A stretch of 64,000 nt of DNA from an uncultured Eubacteriales bacterium (GCA_949031345.1 CARNVA010000001.1:1-64000); one strand, 5' to 3'; positions 45,548-55,231 are shown, counted from the first letter of the stretch. Notes: a model not told the origin generated them from the letters alone. Numbers and translations are program-made.

Positions 45548-46095
45548 TTTCCCTCCTTTAATATCTTTTTGATTTCATTGACTATATTTTCAGTTTTTGG
45601 AAGTTTTCCTTTTCCGCTGACCCCGCAAGCAAGCATTCCTGTGTCAGGTATAATGAATTTCATCCCAAAATTACTTAATTTTTTGATGTTTTCTTGCACA
45701 ATTGGATTTGTATACATAAATTCATTCATAGAAGGCACAAACAATATTGGCACAGTTGCTGCAATAATTGTTGAAGAAAGCATATCATCTGCAATTCCAT
45801 TTGCAGCCTTTCCAATTATATTTGCTGTTGCTGGGACAATGACAAGCAGGTCGCATTCTTGCCCAAAATGGATATGTCCTACATATTCAGCGTTATCCTC
45901 TTCAAACATATCTACAACAACTTTGTTTTTTGATAGTGTTTGCAATGTCAGTGGGGTGATAAATTGTGTCGCATTTTTTGTCATAATCACTTGCACGAAA
46001 GCACCTTCTTTTTTTAATGCACTTACAAGGCTTGCTGATTTATAACTTGCTATGCCGCCTGATATTCCTACTACTATTTTCTTCTTGTTTAACAT
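45544..46095 (-). CDS. coaC: Phosphopantothenoylcysteine decarboxylase
   Basis: A 183-aa flavoprotein. KIVVGISGGIASYKSASLV binds FMN phosphate, VVVDMFEEDNAEYVGHIHFG holds the active-site His, VIVPATANIIGKAANGIADD binds flavin, and VPSMNEFMYTNP and GMLACGVSGKGKLP complete the Dfp family signature with the PxMNxxMW-like motif and the catalytic Cys. It decarboxylates phosphopantothenoylcysteine. Start at 46095 behind AAAGGAG; an upstream in-frame extension is not supported. Confidence 0.93.
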   Translation of the reverse strand: MLNKKKIVVGISGGIASYKSASLVSALKKEGAFVQVIMTKNATQFITPLTLQTLSKNKVVVDMFEEDNAEYVGHIHFGQECDLLVIVPATANIIGKAANGIADDMLSSTIIAATVPILFVPSMNEFMYTNPIVQENIKKLSNFGMKFIIPDTGMLACGVSGKGKLPKTENIVNEIKKILKEGK

Positions 46096-46180
46096 TTTTT
46101 TCTCCTTTTCACTTGCATTATATAATATTTTTTGATATAAGTATAATATATGTTCATTATAAGGTATATAAGAGGTGCTT

Positions 46181-47056
46181 ATGGCGGAAATCAATTTTGA
46201 ATTATTGAAAATCTTTTATGAGGTTGCAAAAGAGGAGAGTATTACAAGAGCGAGTGAAAATTTGTTTATATCGCAACCAGCTGTTTCGCAGAGCATTAAA
46301 AAACTTGAGGGTGAGCTTGGCGGAGTGCTTTTTAATAGAAGCAATAAAGGAATAAGTTTGACAAGTGAAGGCAAAGAATTTTTTGGATATGTCAAGGAAG
46401 CGCTCAGTTTAATCAAAAGAGGGCAGGATGAATTTGTTAATTTCAAAAAGCTTGAAAGAGGAACGGTTAAAATTGGAATTTCCACAACACTTACAAAGCT
46501 TGTGTTGCTGAAGCCGCTTGTTCAGTTTCACAGAGATTTTCCAAATGTCAAAATTGAAATTGAAAATGGTTTGACTTCTTCATTGCTTGACAATTTAATG
46601 CAGGGTAAGATTGATATGGTCATTTACAGCGAAGATTGTAATAATGATAAATTCGAGTCTTTTCCTATTTCACAATTTCATCACTGTTTTGTTTATAATA
46701 AAAATTTTTATAATATTGATAATAAGATTTCGTTAAATGAGCTTATAAAGTATCCGCTAATTTTGCAGAACAAAAAATCAAATACAAGAAATATGTTTGA
46801 AAAGCTTGCAGAAAAATTTAAACTTAAAAACATGAATTATACTGAAGTGGTCAGTCAAGAGCTTGTCAAAATTTTGTCCGAATGCGGTTTTGGCTTTGGC
46901 TTTGTAATTGAAGAAGATGAAATTGATGAAAGCTTAAGTGTGGTTGAGCTTGAAGAAGAGCTGCCTGCATTTGAAGTCAAATTGGCACGCTCGGCAAACA
47001 CTATTCCCACTTTTGCTGCAAAAAAGTTTATTGATTATGTATTAAATAAAAATTAA
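46181..47056 (+). CDS. LysR-family transcriptional regulator
   Basis: A 291-aa protein of normal LTTR length. The N-terminal winged HTH is typical (LLKIFYEVAKEESITRASEN, then LFISQPAVSQSIKKLEGELG and LFNR); the C-terminal effector domain follows from about residue 90 (GTVKIGISTTLTKLVLLKPL). The ATG at 46181 was chosen behind AGAGGT over a GTG at 46175. It is divergent from coaC, so it may regulate the coenzyme A genes, or the position may be coincidental. Confidence 0.88.
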   Translation: MAEINFELLKIFYEVAKEESITRASENLFISQPAVSQSIKKLEGELGGVLFNRSNKGISLTSEGKEFFGYVKEALSLIKRGQDEFVNFKKLERGTVKIGISTTLTKLVLLKPLVQFHRDFPNVKIEIENGLTSSLLDNLMQGKIDMVIYSEDCNNDKFESFPISQFHHCFVYNKNFYNIDNKISLNELIKYPLILQNKKSNTRNMFEKLAEKFKLKNMNYTEVVSQELVKILSECGFGFGFVIEEDEIDESLSVVELEEELPAFEVKLARSANTIPTFAAKKFIDYVLNKN

Positions 47057-47107
47057 ATATTTTAATATTGCATTTTACAATAAGGATTTATAATTATTAG
47101 TTAGGGA

Positions 47108-47148
47108 CAAAAAAAAGAGAGGTTTTAAACCTCCCTTTCTTTTTATAC
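47108..47148. terminator. Bidirectional terminator after the LysR gene
   Basis: AAAGAGAGGTTT and ACCTCCCTTT pair (two mismatches) with T runs on both strands. Confidence 0.75.
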
Positions 47149-47168
47149 AACAGCTTTGTTTATGCTTT

Positions 47169-47651
47169 TTATCTGCAGTTTCTTCCAATTAAGCAACCTG
47201 CAAGAATGCAGAGTGCATTTTTTTGAAAGCAACAGTTTCCACAATTGTTTCCACAGTTGTTGTGATTGCAGCATTTTCTATCATCTTTGCATGGTCTTCT
47301 GTTAAATTCTTCTACTCCGTCAAATCTGTCGAAATCGTCAAATCTTTCATAGTTTTCACGCTCGAAGCCAAAGTCTTCAGGGAAATTGTTGTTATTAAAC
47401 CCGTCAAACTCTCTTTCTTCAAATTCTCTTTCAAAATGCTCGTGTTCCTGTCTTGACCAGTTGTTGTCGCGACAGTTATCCCATTTCCTGTTGTTGCAGC
47501 ATGGGTTGCAATTCCAGTGGCAACGGCAGTCGCATTTTGATGGGCGTTGTTGACATGGGTTGCAAGTTGGGCGGCAGAAGCATGGGTTTTGCCAGCAGTA
47601 TGATGGTCTGTTGTTGCAACAGCCATGTTTAAAATTTGTGTTAAAGTTCAT
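47169..47651 (-). CDS. Cys/Asn/His-rich protein, spore-coat-like
   Basis: A 160-aa protein starting MNFNTNFKHGCC behind GGAGGA (the upstream in-frame Met is rejected because it lies on the ribosome site). The N-terminal third is packed with CxC, CC and CxPC elements, a Phe/Asp/Glu/Arg-rich middle follows (RFDDFDRFDG), and another Cys-rich part with CCNHNNCGNNCGNCC closes it, ending CLIGRNCR. Composition is like clostridial spore-coat or metal-binding proteins, but no family is recognised. It is divergent from the YkvI-like gene. Confidence 0.65.
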   Translation of the reverse strand: MNFNTNFKHGCCNNRPSYCWQNPCFCRPTCNPCQQRPSKCDCRCHWNCNPCCNNRKWDNCRDNNWSRQEHEHFEREFEEREFDGFNNNNFPEDFGFERENYERFDDFDRFDGVEEFNRRPCKDDRKCCNHNNCGNNCGNCCFQKNALCILAGCLIGRNCR

Positions 47652-47691
47652 TTTATCCTCCAAAGTATTTCTAAAACTTATTTTGCTTCAA

Positions 47692-47697
47692 TATTAT
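47692..47697 (+). promoter_or_regulatory. -10 element of the YkvI-like gene, probably leaderless
   Basis: TATTAT followed by exactly 6 bases and the GTG at 47704; a second TATAAT overlaps 5 bases downstream. No ribosome site lies before the GTG. Confidence 0.4.
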
Positions 47698-47703
47698 ATA
47701 ATT

Positions 47704-48699
47704 GTGAAAGATTGTTTTTTGGCAATACTTGCCATTGTTGGCACAGTCATAGGCTCAGGTTTTATCAGTGGCAAAGAAATTATGGTGTTTTTTTCAAGGT
47801 TTGGGTGGTATTCATTTTTATTTATCGCCCTTGCCTTTGTGCTTTTCTTTGTTCTTTTTAAACTGCTTTTAAATTGCGGCGAAAAAGCTTTGAATAAACT
47901 TGAAAAATCTAAGTTTTCCTTTTTAATCAATCTTTTTCTTTGTCTGTTCTTTTCTTCCGCAATGTTTGCAGGAATTGCAAATTTGCTTCAATTTGACAAT
48001 ATTTTTGCAAATTTAGCGGTATTTTTCTTTGTTTTGCTGCTTTCTTATTTGGTTTTTAAGCATGGGCTTGGTGGGCTAAATAAGATAAACATGGTCATTG
48101 TTCCGATTATGATTATGATTTTTGTTGGCTTTTTAGCAAGCAAAATTTCTTTCAAATCGGTTGAGTTTAATGGTTTTGCGGCAGGTGGAGCAGGGCTTGT
48201 TTATGCCATTTTGTATGTTATATTAAACACAGCAAATGGCGGTGTAATCATTGCAAATTATGGCAAAAAGCTGTCAAAGAGACAAAAAACGCAAGTAGCC
48301 TTTTTATCGGCACTTACGCTTTTTGTGATTTTGCTGATTGCAAACTTGGTTTTACTGTTAAACCCAACTTCATTTGTTTATGCAATGCCTCTTGTGTCAA
48401 TTTTCAGCGGCGTAGGGCATATCGTCATGACTATTGTGGTGTTCATGGGATGTTTGACGACACTTCTTACACTTGTTTATACATTGTCTACTTCAATGCG
48501 AGGGCTGTGCAAAAATGAAATTTTAATATTTTTTGTAAGTGTAATAGTGCCGCTTCTTTTAAGCCTTGTCGGCTTTGATTTTATTGTTGAACATCTCTAT
48601 CCGCTTGCCAGTGTGCTTGGAATTTATCTATTATGCGACCTCTTGTTTGCAAATCGAAAAGGCAAGTTTGTCTCTTTTAAATTGCTTAAAAGGAGATAA
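47704..48699 (+). CDS. YkvI-like multi-spanning membrane protein
   Basis: A 331-aa integral membrane protein with about ten predicted helices. The N-terminal AIVGTVIGSGFISGKEIMVFF is typical of the YkvI family, which has the LeuT-type transporter fold; function and substrate are unknown. The GTG start at 47704 puts this motif near residue 8, as in relatives. The end is basic (FKLLKRR). It is divergent from and overlaps the promoter region of the Cys-rich gene. Confidence 0.72.
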   Translation: MKDCFLAILAIVGTVIGSGFISGKEIMVFFSRFGWYSFLFIALAFVLFFVLFKLLLNCGEKALNKLEKSKFSFLINLFLCLFFSSAMFAGIANLLQFDNIFANLAVFFFVLLLSYLVFKHGLGGLNKINMVIVPIMIMIFVGFLASKISFKSVEFNGFAAGGAGLVYAILYVILNTANGGVIIANYGKKLSKRQKTQVAFLSALTLFVILLIANLVLLLNPTSFVYAMPLVSIFSGVGHIVMTIVVFMGCLTTLLTLVYTLSTSMRGLCKNEILIFFVSVIVPLLLSLVGFDFIVEHLYPLASVLGIYLLCDLLFANRKGKFVSFKLLKRR

Positions 48700-48781
48700 T
48701 TTAACTTTTTAACTATTTTTTATTCAATTTTTAATGAATTTAAGCTTATTTTTGTTAAATTATAATAATATATTTCTATAT

Positions 48782-48803
48782 AGAGACGAAGTCTCATTTT
48801 TTA
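48782..48803 (+). terminator. Short terminator after the YkvI-like gene
   Basis: GAGAC and GTCTC around GAA, followed by ATTTTTT. It overlaps the end of the convergent ABC permease gene. Confidence 0.45.
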
Positions 48804-49597
48804 TAGTGTCTTTCAAGAGGGCTGACAAGAAAGTACATTCCGCTTGCAAGAATGCAAAGAATTACTATGCTTGCCATGACAATATCAAGTTTTAAAATTT
48901 GACTTCCATAATTGATAAGATAACCAAGACCGGCACGGCTTGACAGATATTCACCCATTATTGTGCCCACCCAACTCATTCCGACATTGATTTTAAGTGC
49001 AGTTGCAAATTCTGGCAGGGCATTTGGAATGACTAGTTTGAATAATATCTGATATTTCTTTGCATGCATTGATTTCATAAGCAATATTTTATCATTGTCA
49101 CATGAAATGAAAGCGTTGAGCATTGAAATAGTGGTGATAATTACGCAAATGAGTATGCACATTACAATTGTAGCGCCAGTGCCAGAGCCTACCCAGAAAA
49201 TTATCATTGGGCCAAGTGCTATTTTAGGCAGTGAGTTGAGTATGATCAGATAAGGCTCAAGCACCTTTCGAAGTCTTTCGCTCCACCAAAGCAAAACTGC
49301 GATTAAAAAACCGAGGGCTGTTGCCAAGATGAAACCGATTACTGTTTCATAAAGTGATGTCCAAATGTGCAACCATAGATTGCCTGTTTGAAAAAGCTCA
49401 ACAATTGTTACAGCAATGCGGGAAGGACTTGAGAAGAAGAAGGGGTCTATTACTTTTGTCTGGGCAAGAAGTTCCCAAATTCCTAAAAAAGCGATAAGCA
49501 CGGCAATTTGTAAGAAAATTACCAAAATTTTATCATTTCGCAAGTGTTTTAGATATTGTTTTCTTGCCTTTGAGTAATTTATCGTTTTTTTCTTCAT
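48794..49597 (-). CDS. ABC transporter permease (SsuC/TauC/ThiX type)
   Basis: A 267-aa protein with six predicted membrane helices and the EAA loop typical of the nitrate/sulfonate/taurine-type family (AKKYQILFKLVIPNALPEFATALKINVGMSW). The start at 49597 overlaps the ATPase stop (TAATG). The substrate could be a sulfonate or a thiamine precursor; no binding protein gene lies in the window, so it cannot be assigned. Confidence 0.85.
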   Translation of the reverse strand: MKKKTINYSKARKQYLKHLRNDKILVIFLQIAVLIAFLGIWELLAQTKVIDPFFFSSPSRIAVTIVELFQTGNLWLHIWTSLYETVIGFILATALGFLIAVLLWWSERLRKVLEPYLIILNSLPKIALGPMIIFWVGSGTGATIVMCILICVIITTISMLNAFISCDNDKILLMKSMHAKKYQILFKLVIPNALPEFATALKINVGMSWVGTIMGEYLSSRAGLGYLINYGSQILKLDIVMASIVILCILASGMYFLVSPLERHYKK

Positions 49598-50352
49598 TAG
49601 ATGAGATTTCTCCAAATCATTTCAAAGTAATTGCCAAAATCTTTATCCTCGCGCTTTTTAAGCGGTGTCTCTTGTGGGAATGCAAGGTTAACTTCTTCCT
49701 TTACAGAGGCTGGACGCTTTGATAGTATGATGATTTTATCAGACATGCTGAGGGCTTCAGAAATGTCGTGAGTGACAAGTAAAGCGGTCTTTTGTTCTGA
49801 TTTTATGATGTCATAGACATCGTCGCATACTTTAAGTCTTGTTTGAAAGTCGAGTGCTGAGAATGGCTCGTCAAGAAGAAGCAGAGCTGGCTCAAGCACA
49901 AGTGTTCTTATCAAGGCAACGCGTTGTCGCATGCCACCGCTAAGCTGGCGAGGCTTTTTGTTTTTGAAGCTGTAAAGGTCATATTTCTTCAACAATTCTT
50001 CCGCCATTGAAAGCTTTTTCTCATCTTTTTTCATCTTTTGAAGTTCTAAGCCAAGAATTATGTTCTGCCAAATCGTCCGCCATTCAAAAAGGTGGTCGCG
50101 TTGAAACATATAACCTATTCGGTTGTCGTTTTTCTCGATTGGTTTATCGTCTAAAAGAATTTCACCGCTTGAAGGAGTGAGCAGGCCTGCGGTAAGGGAA
50201 AGTATTGTTGTTTTACCGCAGCCGCTTGGCCCAACAAGAGAAGTGAAAGATTTGTCTTCTACAATAAAGTTAACGCCACTAAGTGCATTGACTTCATTTT
50301 CTTTCGTTTGATAGAAGTAGTTTACATTTTTAAATTCGAGTAATTTTTTCAT
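49597..50352 (-). CDS. ABC transporter ATP-binding protein (SsuB/TauB/ThiZ type)
   Basis: A 251-aa ATPase with Walker A GPSGCGKTT, Q-loop, signature LSGGMRQR, Walker B ALLLLDEPFSALD and a switch His in LVTHDISEAL. It energises the permease encoded downstream by translational coupling. The start lacks a strong ribosome site. It is the first gene of the pair and no solute-binding gene precedes it. Confidence 0.9.
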   Translation of the reverse strand: MKKLLEFKNVNYFYQTKENEVNALSGVNFIVEDKSFTSLVGPSGCGKTTILSLTAGLLTPSSGEILLDDKPIEKNDNRIGYMFQRDHLFEWRTIWQNIILGLELQKMKKDEKKLSMAEELLKKYDLYSFKNKKPRQLSGGMRQRVALIRTLVLEPALLLLDEPFSALDFQTRLKVCDDVYDIIKSEQKTALLVTHDISEALSMSDKIIILSKRPASVKEEVNLAFPQETPLKKREDKDFGNYFEMIWRNLI

Positions 50353-50686
50353 TTGTATGACCTCTACAATATCAGTTTAGCAAGTGGAAATATAATTGTT
50401 ACAAATTTTGAAAAGATTTTTTAAATATTTTTTTGCTGAATGAAATATGCGAAAGTCTGGTGATTAAGTCTTATAATAATTTAATATAATATTATATAAT
50501 TTAATTTAATTTATTAAAAATTCATTAAAAAACGGTAAAAAAGGCTCTTAAATGCTATTTTTTATATATTTTTCTTAAATTTGATAAAATACAAACTTTT
50601 TTAAAATTTTTGTCAGTCAATATTGAAGTTGGGTTTTTGGGGCGGTTATAATATGGTCGTTAGCTAATAAAAGGAAGGGAGAGCGA
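50353..50686. other. Intergenic region before the phage-structural operon
   Basis: About 330 very AT-rich bases. They hold a promoter at 50623-50652; no reading frame or repeat is supported. Confidence 0.5.
50623..50652 (+). promoter_or_regulatory. Promoter of the phage-structural operon
   Basis: TTGAAG (50623-50628), 18-base spacer, perfect TATAAT (50647-50652), about 35 bases before the GTG at 50687. Confidence 0.5.
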
Positions 50687-50974
50687 GTGGAAGAGCAGGA
50701 TAAGATTAAGAAGGCTCTTATGAAAAAAGCTCTTGGATATAATGCTGATGAGGTCATTGAAGAATATATAATTGATGATGAAGGCAGAGCTCAGCTTTCA
50801 AAAAAGAAGGTTACCAAAAAGCATTATTGTCCTGATATATCTGCGGTAAAAGTGCTGCTTGAGCGTTATTATAAGACCTATGAAGATGAAGTTAAGTTGA
50901 TGACAGATGAGGCTCTTCTTGATGAGCAACAGAGGTTGCAAAATTTATTGAAGGGGGAGGAAAATGGAGATTGA
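50687..50974 (+). CDS. Small phage protein, possible terminase-small-subunit remnant
   Basis: A 95-aa protein with a GTG start behind AAGGAAGGGAG. The segment KKALGYNADEVIEEYIIDDEG followed by KKVTKKHYCPDISAVKVLL recalls the C-terminal part of small-terminase-type proteins in clostridial prophages (KKALGY, then KKVTK and PDITA motifs), but the N-terminal HTH domain is missing. It overlaps the next gene. No large terminase follows. Confidence 0.55.
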   Translation: MEEQDKIKKALMKKALGYNADEVIEEYIIDDEGRAQLSKKKVTKKHYCPDISAVKVLLERYYKTYEDEVKLMTDEALLDEQQRLQNLLKGEENGD

Positions 50975-51185
50975 AAAGTGTAATCACATGACCAAGTGTG
51001 ATTTTTTTGGTTGCAAAAATTTGGCAAGATATAGTTTTTCAACCAAAGGAATTATCAGACGAAATCTATGCTTTTGTGAAGATTGTTTGAAGGGCATGTA
51101 TGAGGCAGTGGCAAAGATGCAAACGCCAAAGGGAATTAAAAGCCCTTTTAAATTGAATAAAAGGTTGGGGAAAAATGATGAATAG
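50964..51185 (+). CDS. Small zinc-ribbon-like protein
   Basis: A 73-aa protein behind GGGGAGG inside the preceding gene. Two Cys pairs, CDFFGC and CFCEDC, may bind zinc. The rest is basic. It overlaps the portal start in an ATGATG context. Function unknown; a regulator or connector of the phage operon is possible. Confidence 0.55.
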   Translation: MEIEKCNHMTKCDFFGCKNLARYSFSTKGIIRRNLCFCEDCLKGMYEAVAKMQTPKGIKSPFKLNKRLGKNDE

Positions 51186-53028
51186 TGAAGAATCAAAAGT
51201 TGTCAAAGAGGTGATTGACGATTTTAAAAATCGTGCAAATATGAGAAAAAACTTTGACCTTATTTGGCAGATAAACATGAATTTTTTGATGGGAAATCAA
51301 TTTTGCAATGTGGGTTATGGTGGACATCTTGAAGAGACTGACAGGCAGTTCTTTTGGCAAGAGAGGGAGGTGTTCAACCATATTGCACCGATATTTGACA
51401 TCAGATTTGCAAAGTTATCAAAAATTAAGCCAGGGATAAATATTATTCCTGCGACCAGTGATGAGCGAGACAAAGAGACTGCAAAGGTTTCAAAGAAAAT
51501 TTACAATTCTGTAAAAAATAAACTTGCACTTGAAAGCAAGATAAATCAGGCTATCAAGTGGTCTGAAGTTTGCGGAACAGTTTTTTACAAGGTTGGCTGG
51601 AATGCTGCTTCAGGGCAGGTGGTTGCTGTCGATGAAAATGGAAACGATATTCGCAGCGGAGAAATTGACTTTTCTGTTGTCAGTCCTTTTGAGATATATC
51701 CAGACTCTGCTGTATGCGAAAGCTTGGATGAATGTCAAAGTATCATTCATGCCAAAGCATTTTCGACTGCACAAATTAAAAATATGTATGGCGTGTCGGT
51801 CAAGGGCGAAAAGGTGAATACTTATGCTCTTGATAATGTAAGCACTGGTGTTGGTGGGCTTGGTTTTAATGGCACAGTGCCGAAGATGATTGAAAATGTC
51901 AAAGAAGACAGTGCTGTAGTCATTGAAAGATATATAAAGCCAAATTCAACATATGTTAATGGAAGGCTTACCATTGTTGCAGGTGATAAGCTGGTTTATG
52001 ATGGCGAGCTTCCATATATTTTTGATGATGGCAAGCGCGGCTTTCCATTTGTAAGACAGACAAGCATTGCCGAGCCAGGATGCTTCTGGGGAACAAGTGT
52101 TATTGAAAGACTTATCCCTGTTCAGCGTGCTTACAATGCAGTGAAAAATCGCAAGCATGAATTTATCAATCGTCTTTCTTTAGGTGTTTTAAGTGTAGAA
52201 GACGGGTCTGTCGATCTTGACAATCTTGAAGATGAGGGGCTTTGTCCAGGAAAAGTGCTTGTTTATAGGCAGGGTGCTTGTGAGCCTAAATATCTTGAAG
52301 CTGAGACTTTGCCAAACGGCATTGAAAAGGAAGAAGAAAATTTACTTGAAGAATTTAAGACAATTAGTGGAGTGAGTGATCTGTTGAGCGGAAGCAAAAT
52401 TTCCTCACAGATGAGTGGTGTTGCACTTGAGCTTTTGATTTCGCAGGATGAAACTAGGCTTAACGCTTCAGTGGAAAGCATAAATACAGCAAACAAAATT
52501 ATTGCAAAGAAGATTTTGCAACTCTATAAGCAGTTTGCGGCTATTCCACGCCTTGCAAAAGTAATTGGCGAAAATGGAAAAATTGAGATGTTTTATTTTA
52601 ATTCTGGCGACATAACAAGCGACGATATTGAAATTGAAAATCAAAGCGATGGCTTGCAAACTATCTCTCAAAGAAGGGAAATGATTTTGTCTCTTCTTAA
52701 TAATGGGGTGCTTAATGATGAGAAAGATGGAATTTCAAACAGAATGAAATGCAAGATTTTGGATATGCTTGGCATGGGAATTTGGGAGAATGCTCAAGAC
52801 ATCAATGAGTTGCACATCAAGAAAGCAGGCAATGAAAACTTGAAACTATTGAAAGGTGAAGAGGTCAAGGTCAGCGAAATTGACAGTCACCAGCTACACA
52901 TAAATGAACATATTGCCTTTATGCTTGGAGAAGATTTTGAAAATGCTTGCAAGAAAGATGATAAGCTTGAAAAGGCATATTTAAATCATATTGAACAACA
53001 TAAAAAACTTAATAAAGTGGAGGAATAA
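51175..53028 (+). CDS. P22-like phage portal protein
   Basis: A 617-aa protein, right size for a podovirus-type (P22-like) portal. It shows WQEREVFNHIAPIFDIRFAK, VVSPFEIYPDSA, ERYIKPNST, SVIERLIPVQRAYNAVKNRK and VLSVEDGS, the pattern of these proteins, with long C-terminal helices. The portal forms the ring at one capsid vertex through which DNA enters and leaves. It overlaps the zinc-ribbon gene and is followed 5 bases later by a scaffold-like gene. Confidence 0.75.
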   Translation: MMNSEESKVVKEVIDDFKNRANMRKNFDLIWQINMNFLMGNQFCNVGYGGHLEETDRQFFWQEREVFNHIAPIFDIRFAKLSKIKPGINIIPATSDERDKETAKVSKKIYNSVKNKLALESKINQAIKWSEVCGTVFYKVGWNAASGQVVAVDENGNDIRSGEIDFSVVSPFEIYPDSAVCESLDECQSIIHAKAFSTAQIKNMYGVSVKGEKVNTYALDNVSTGVGGLGFNGTVPKMIENVKEDSAVVIERYIKPNSTYVNGRLTIVAGDKLVYDGELPYIFDDGKRGFPFVRQTSIAEPGCFWGTSVIERLIPVQRAYNAVKNRKHEFINRLSLGVLSVEDGSVDLDNLEDEGLCPGKVLVYRQGACEPKYLEAETLPNGIEKEEENLLEEFKTISGVSDLLSGSKISSQMSGVALELLISQDETRLNASVESINTANKIIAKKILQLYKQFAAIPRLAKVIGENGKIEMFYFNSGDITSDDIEIENQSDGLQTISQRREMILSLLNNGVLNDEKDGISNRMKCKILDMLGMGIWENAQDINELHIKKAGNENLKLLKGEEVKVSEIDSHQLHINEHIAFMLGEDFENACKKDDKLEKAYLNHIEQHKKLNKVEE

Positions 53029-53033
53029 AATAT

Positions 53034-53849
53034 ATGGAAGAAACAAGAGAACAACCGATCATAATGCCAGCAACCGCTTTAAACGCAGCAGATGAGAAAA
53101 GTGCTATGAGCGAGGTCGGCTCTCAGGACATGAATATGGGAAAGTTTAAAAGCGTGCAAGCGTTGATGGACGCATACAACAACTTGCAAGCTGAGTTTAC
53201 CAAAAAATGTCAAAAACTGAGTCAGTTACAAAAAGATAAAACGAATAGTGCGCTGTCTGACTTAGATCTGCAAGAAATAGCTGATTTTGAGAATAATTTA
53301 ACGAAAAATGATGTAAAACAGCTTAAAAATGAAGAAAAAACCGATTATATTGAGGAAAATGGTGAAATTATAGAGAAAAATGAAAAAGAAAAAGAGAAAG
53401 CCATTTCAATCAATTCAACTGAAAAAGTTGAGTTTCAGTCAGCGGAAGGCTTGAATAAAGATGCTTCTGTTGAGAATGCAGGTCAGCAGCAGCTTGATAA
53501 GTTCCTTGAAAGTAACTTTGATGCAAAGTTGTACGAGGAGGAAATAAAAAAGAGATTTCCTGCTTGCAAAGAAAAATGTTCCGATCCATATCAGGTCGCA
53601 TGGGCGGAAGTCCTTCTATCTTCTTTAAAGGAGGGGGATAAACTTAGTGACCCTTTAATCAATCAATATGTTTTATCTGATGAGCGTGTAAAGAACAAGA
53701 TTATCGAAGATTATCTTAAGGCTTTAAATGCTTCAAAACCACCAATCATTATGTCTTCACAAAGCGGCGAAAGGCTGTCAGGCGTAAGTCCTGACAGACC
53801 TAAAACGCTTGCTGATGCAAAGGTGATGATGGATAAGATGTTTAGCTGA
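53034..53849 (+). CDS. Scaffolding-like protein
   Basis: A 271-aa very charged, helical protein located between portal and capsid, the usual place for a scaffold. It starts after GGAGGAAT; the first 70 residues include a coiled-coil stretch (AYNNLQAEFTKKCQKLSQL), the middle is Glu/Lys-rich and disordered, and the C-terminal 120 residues contain a compact domain. Scaffold assignment is by position and composition only. Confidence 0.6.
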   Translation: MEETREQPIIMPATALNAADEKSAMSEVGSQDMNMGKFKSVQALMDAYNNLQAEFTKKCQKLSQLQKDKTNSALSDLDLQEIADFENNLTKNDVKQLKNEEKTDYIEENGEIIEKNEKEKEKAISINSTEKVEFQSAEGLNKDASVENAGQQQLDKFLESNFDAKLYEEEIKKRFPACKEKCSDPYQVAWAEVLLSSLKEGDKLSDPLINQYVLSDERVKNKIIEDYLKALNASKPPIIMSSQSGERLSGVSPDRPKTLADAKVMMDKMFS

Positions 53850-53996
53850 ATTTATCAGAAATTTTTAAATTTCAGCAAAATATTATTAAAAAATAATAAA
53901 AAATGCAAAAATATTGTCATTTTTTAGTAATTTTATTTAATTTAACTTTAAAAGCATATTGACCTAAGTTATTTAAAAATCATTACGGAGGTAAAA

Positions 53997-55211
53997 ATGG
54001 TAACTTTACAAACAGCTGAAAGTGCTTTGAAAAATGTTTATCTTGGCGTTGTTGCAAATCAACTTAATGTCAATGCAAATCCACTTTTGGCGAAAATTAA
54101 AAAATCAACTAAAGATGTTTGGGGCAAAGAGATAAGAAAGCTTGCTCCATTTGGCATCAATGGCGGCATTGGTGCAGGCAGCGAAACTGATGCTCTTCCA
54201 AATGCTTCAGGAAATGGCTATGTTCAATTCGTCGCTGACCTTAAAAACCTTTATGGAAAAATTGAAATTTCTGATAAAGCTGTAAGAGCTTCAGCAAACA
54301 ATGTTGGCGCTTTTGTAAACCTTCTTGCTGATGAAATGGAAGGACTTGTTAAGGCAAGCTCATTCAATCTTGGCAGAATGCTTTATGGAAACGGAAGCGG
54401 ATTGCTTGCTATTGTGCTTTCAGTTGAAGGAAAGGTTGTTAAATGCAACAAAGTCAACAACTTAATTGAAGGTATGCTTGTTGATATATACACTGGAGTA
54501 AACAAAACCAGTGCTGCACCTATTAAAATCACATATGTTGACAGAGTAAACAAAACTTTCACATATTCTTCTGCTGCAACTGTTACAATTAAGGCAAATG
54601 ATTCACTTTATGTGCAAGGCTCAAAAGATTTTGAAATTTCTGGTCTTGGAAAGATTTTTGACAACAATGCTTCAAGTATATATGGCGTAAGCAAAAGTGA
54701 ATATCCTTGGCTTAAGGCATATGTTTCATCAACTGAAACTGAAATTTCTGACATTTTAATTCAACAAGCCATTGATTTCCTTGACATGAACGCTGATTCA
54801 AAAATCAACTTTATTTCTTGCTCAAGTGCAGTAAGAAGAGCATATCAAGAATATCTTGGAGCTTACAGACGCAACATTGAAATTGCCGAGCTTGAAGGCG
54901 GTTTTAAAACAATAAGTCATAATGGCGTTCCTGTTGTTGCTGACAGATTTGTTGATGATGACACCATGTATTTATTGAATACAAATGATTTTACTCTTCA
55001 CGAGCTTTGCGACTGGCAATGGCTTGAAGGTGAAGATGGAAGAATTTTAAAACAAATTCAAGGCTATCCAACTTACAGTGCAACACTTGTAAAATACGCT
55101 GAGCTTATCTGCGATAAGCCATGTGGACAAGCTAAGATTTCTGGGATTAAATCAACTGTTACAAATCCATTTGCAACAAAGGTCGAAGTAAATCAACCAG
55201 CGAGCAACTAA
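53997..55211 (+). CDS. Phage major capsid protein
   Basis: A 404-aa protein with ACGGAGG before the ATG. The pattern is that of capsid proteins: N-terminal helix (AESALKNVYLGVVANQLN), KIEISDKAVRAS, a DEMEGLVKASSFNL helix, SVDSIL-like IDFLDMNADSK, PVVADRFVDDDTMYLLNTND and GYPTYSATLVKYAEL. The fold is probably HK97-like, by inference from order. A strong terminator directly follows, as often for abundant capsid transcripts. Confidence 0.78.
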   Translation: MVTLQTAESALKNVYLGVVANQLNVNANPLLAKIKKSTKDVWGKEIRKLAPFGINGGIGAGSETDALPNASGNGYVQFVADLKNLYGKIEISDKAVRASANNVGAFVNLLADEMEGLVKASSFNLGRMLYGNGSGLLAIVLSVEGKVVKCNKVNNLIEGMLVDIYTGVNKTSAAPIKITYVDRVNKTFTYSSAATVTIKANDSLYVQGSKDFEISGLGKIFDNNASSIYGVSKSEYPWLKAYVSSTETEISDILIQQAIDFLDMNADSKINFISCSSAVRRAYQEYLGAYRRNIEIAELEGGFKTISHNGVPVVADRFVDDDTMYLLNTNDFTLHELCDWQWLEGEDGRILKQIQGYPTYSATLVKYAELICDKPCGQAKISGIKSTVTNPFATKVEVNQPASN

Positions 55212-55231
55212 CAAAGATTTATGAAAATATG

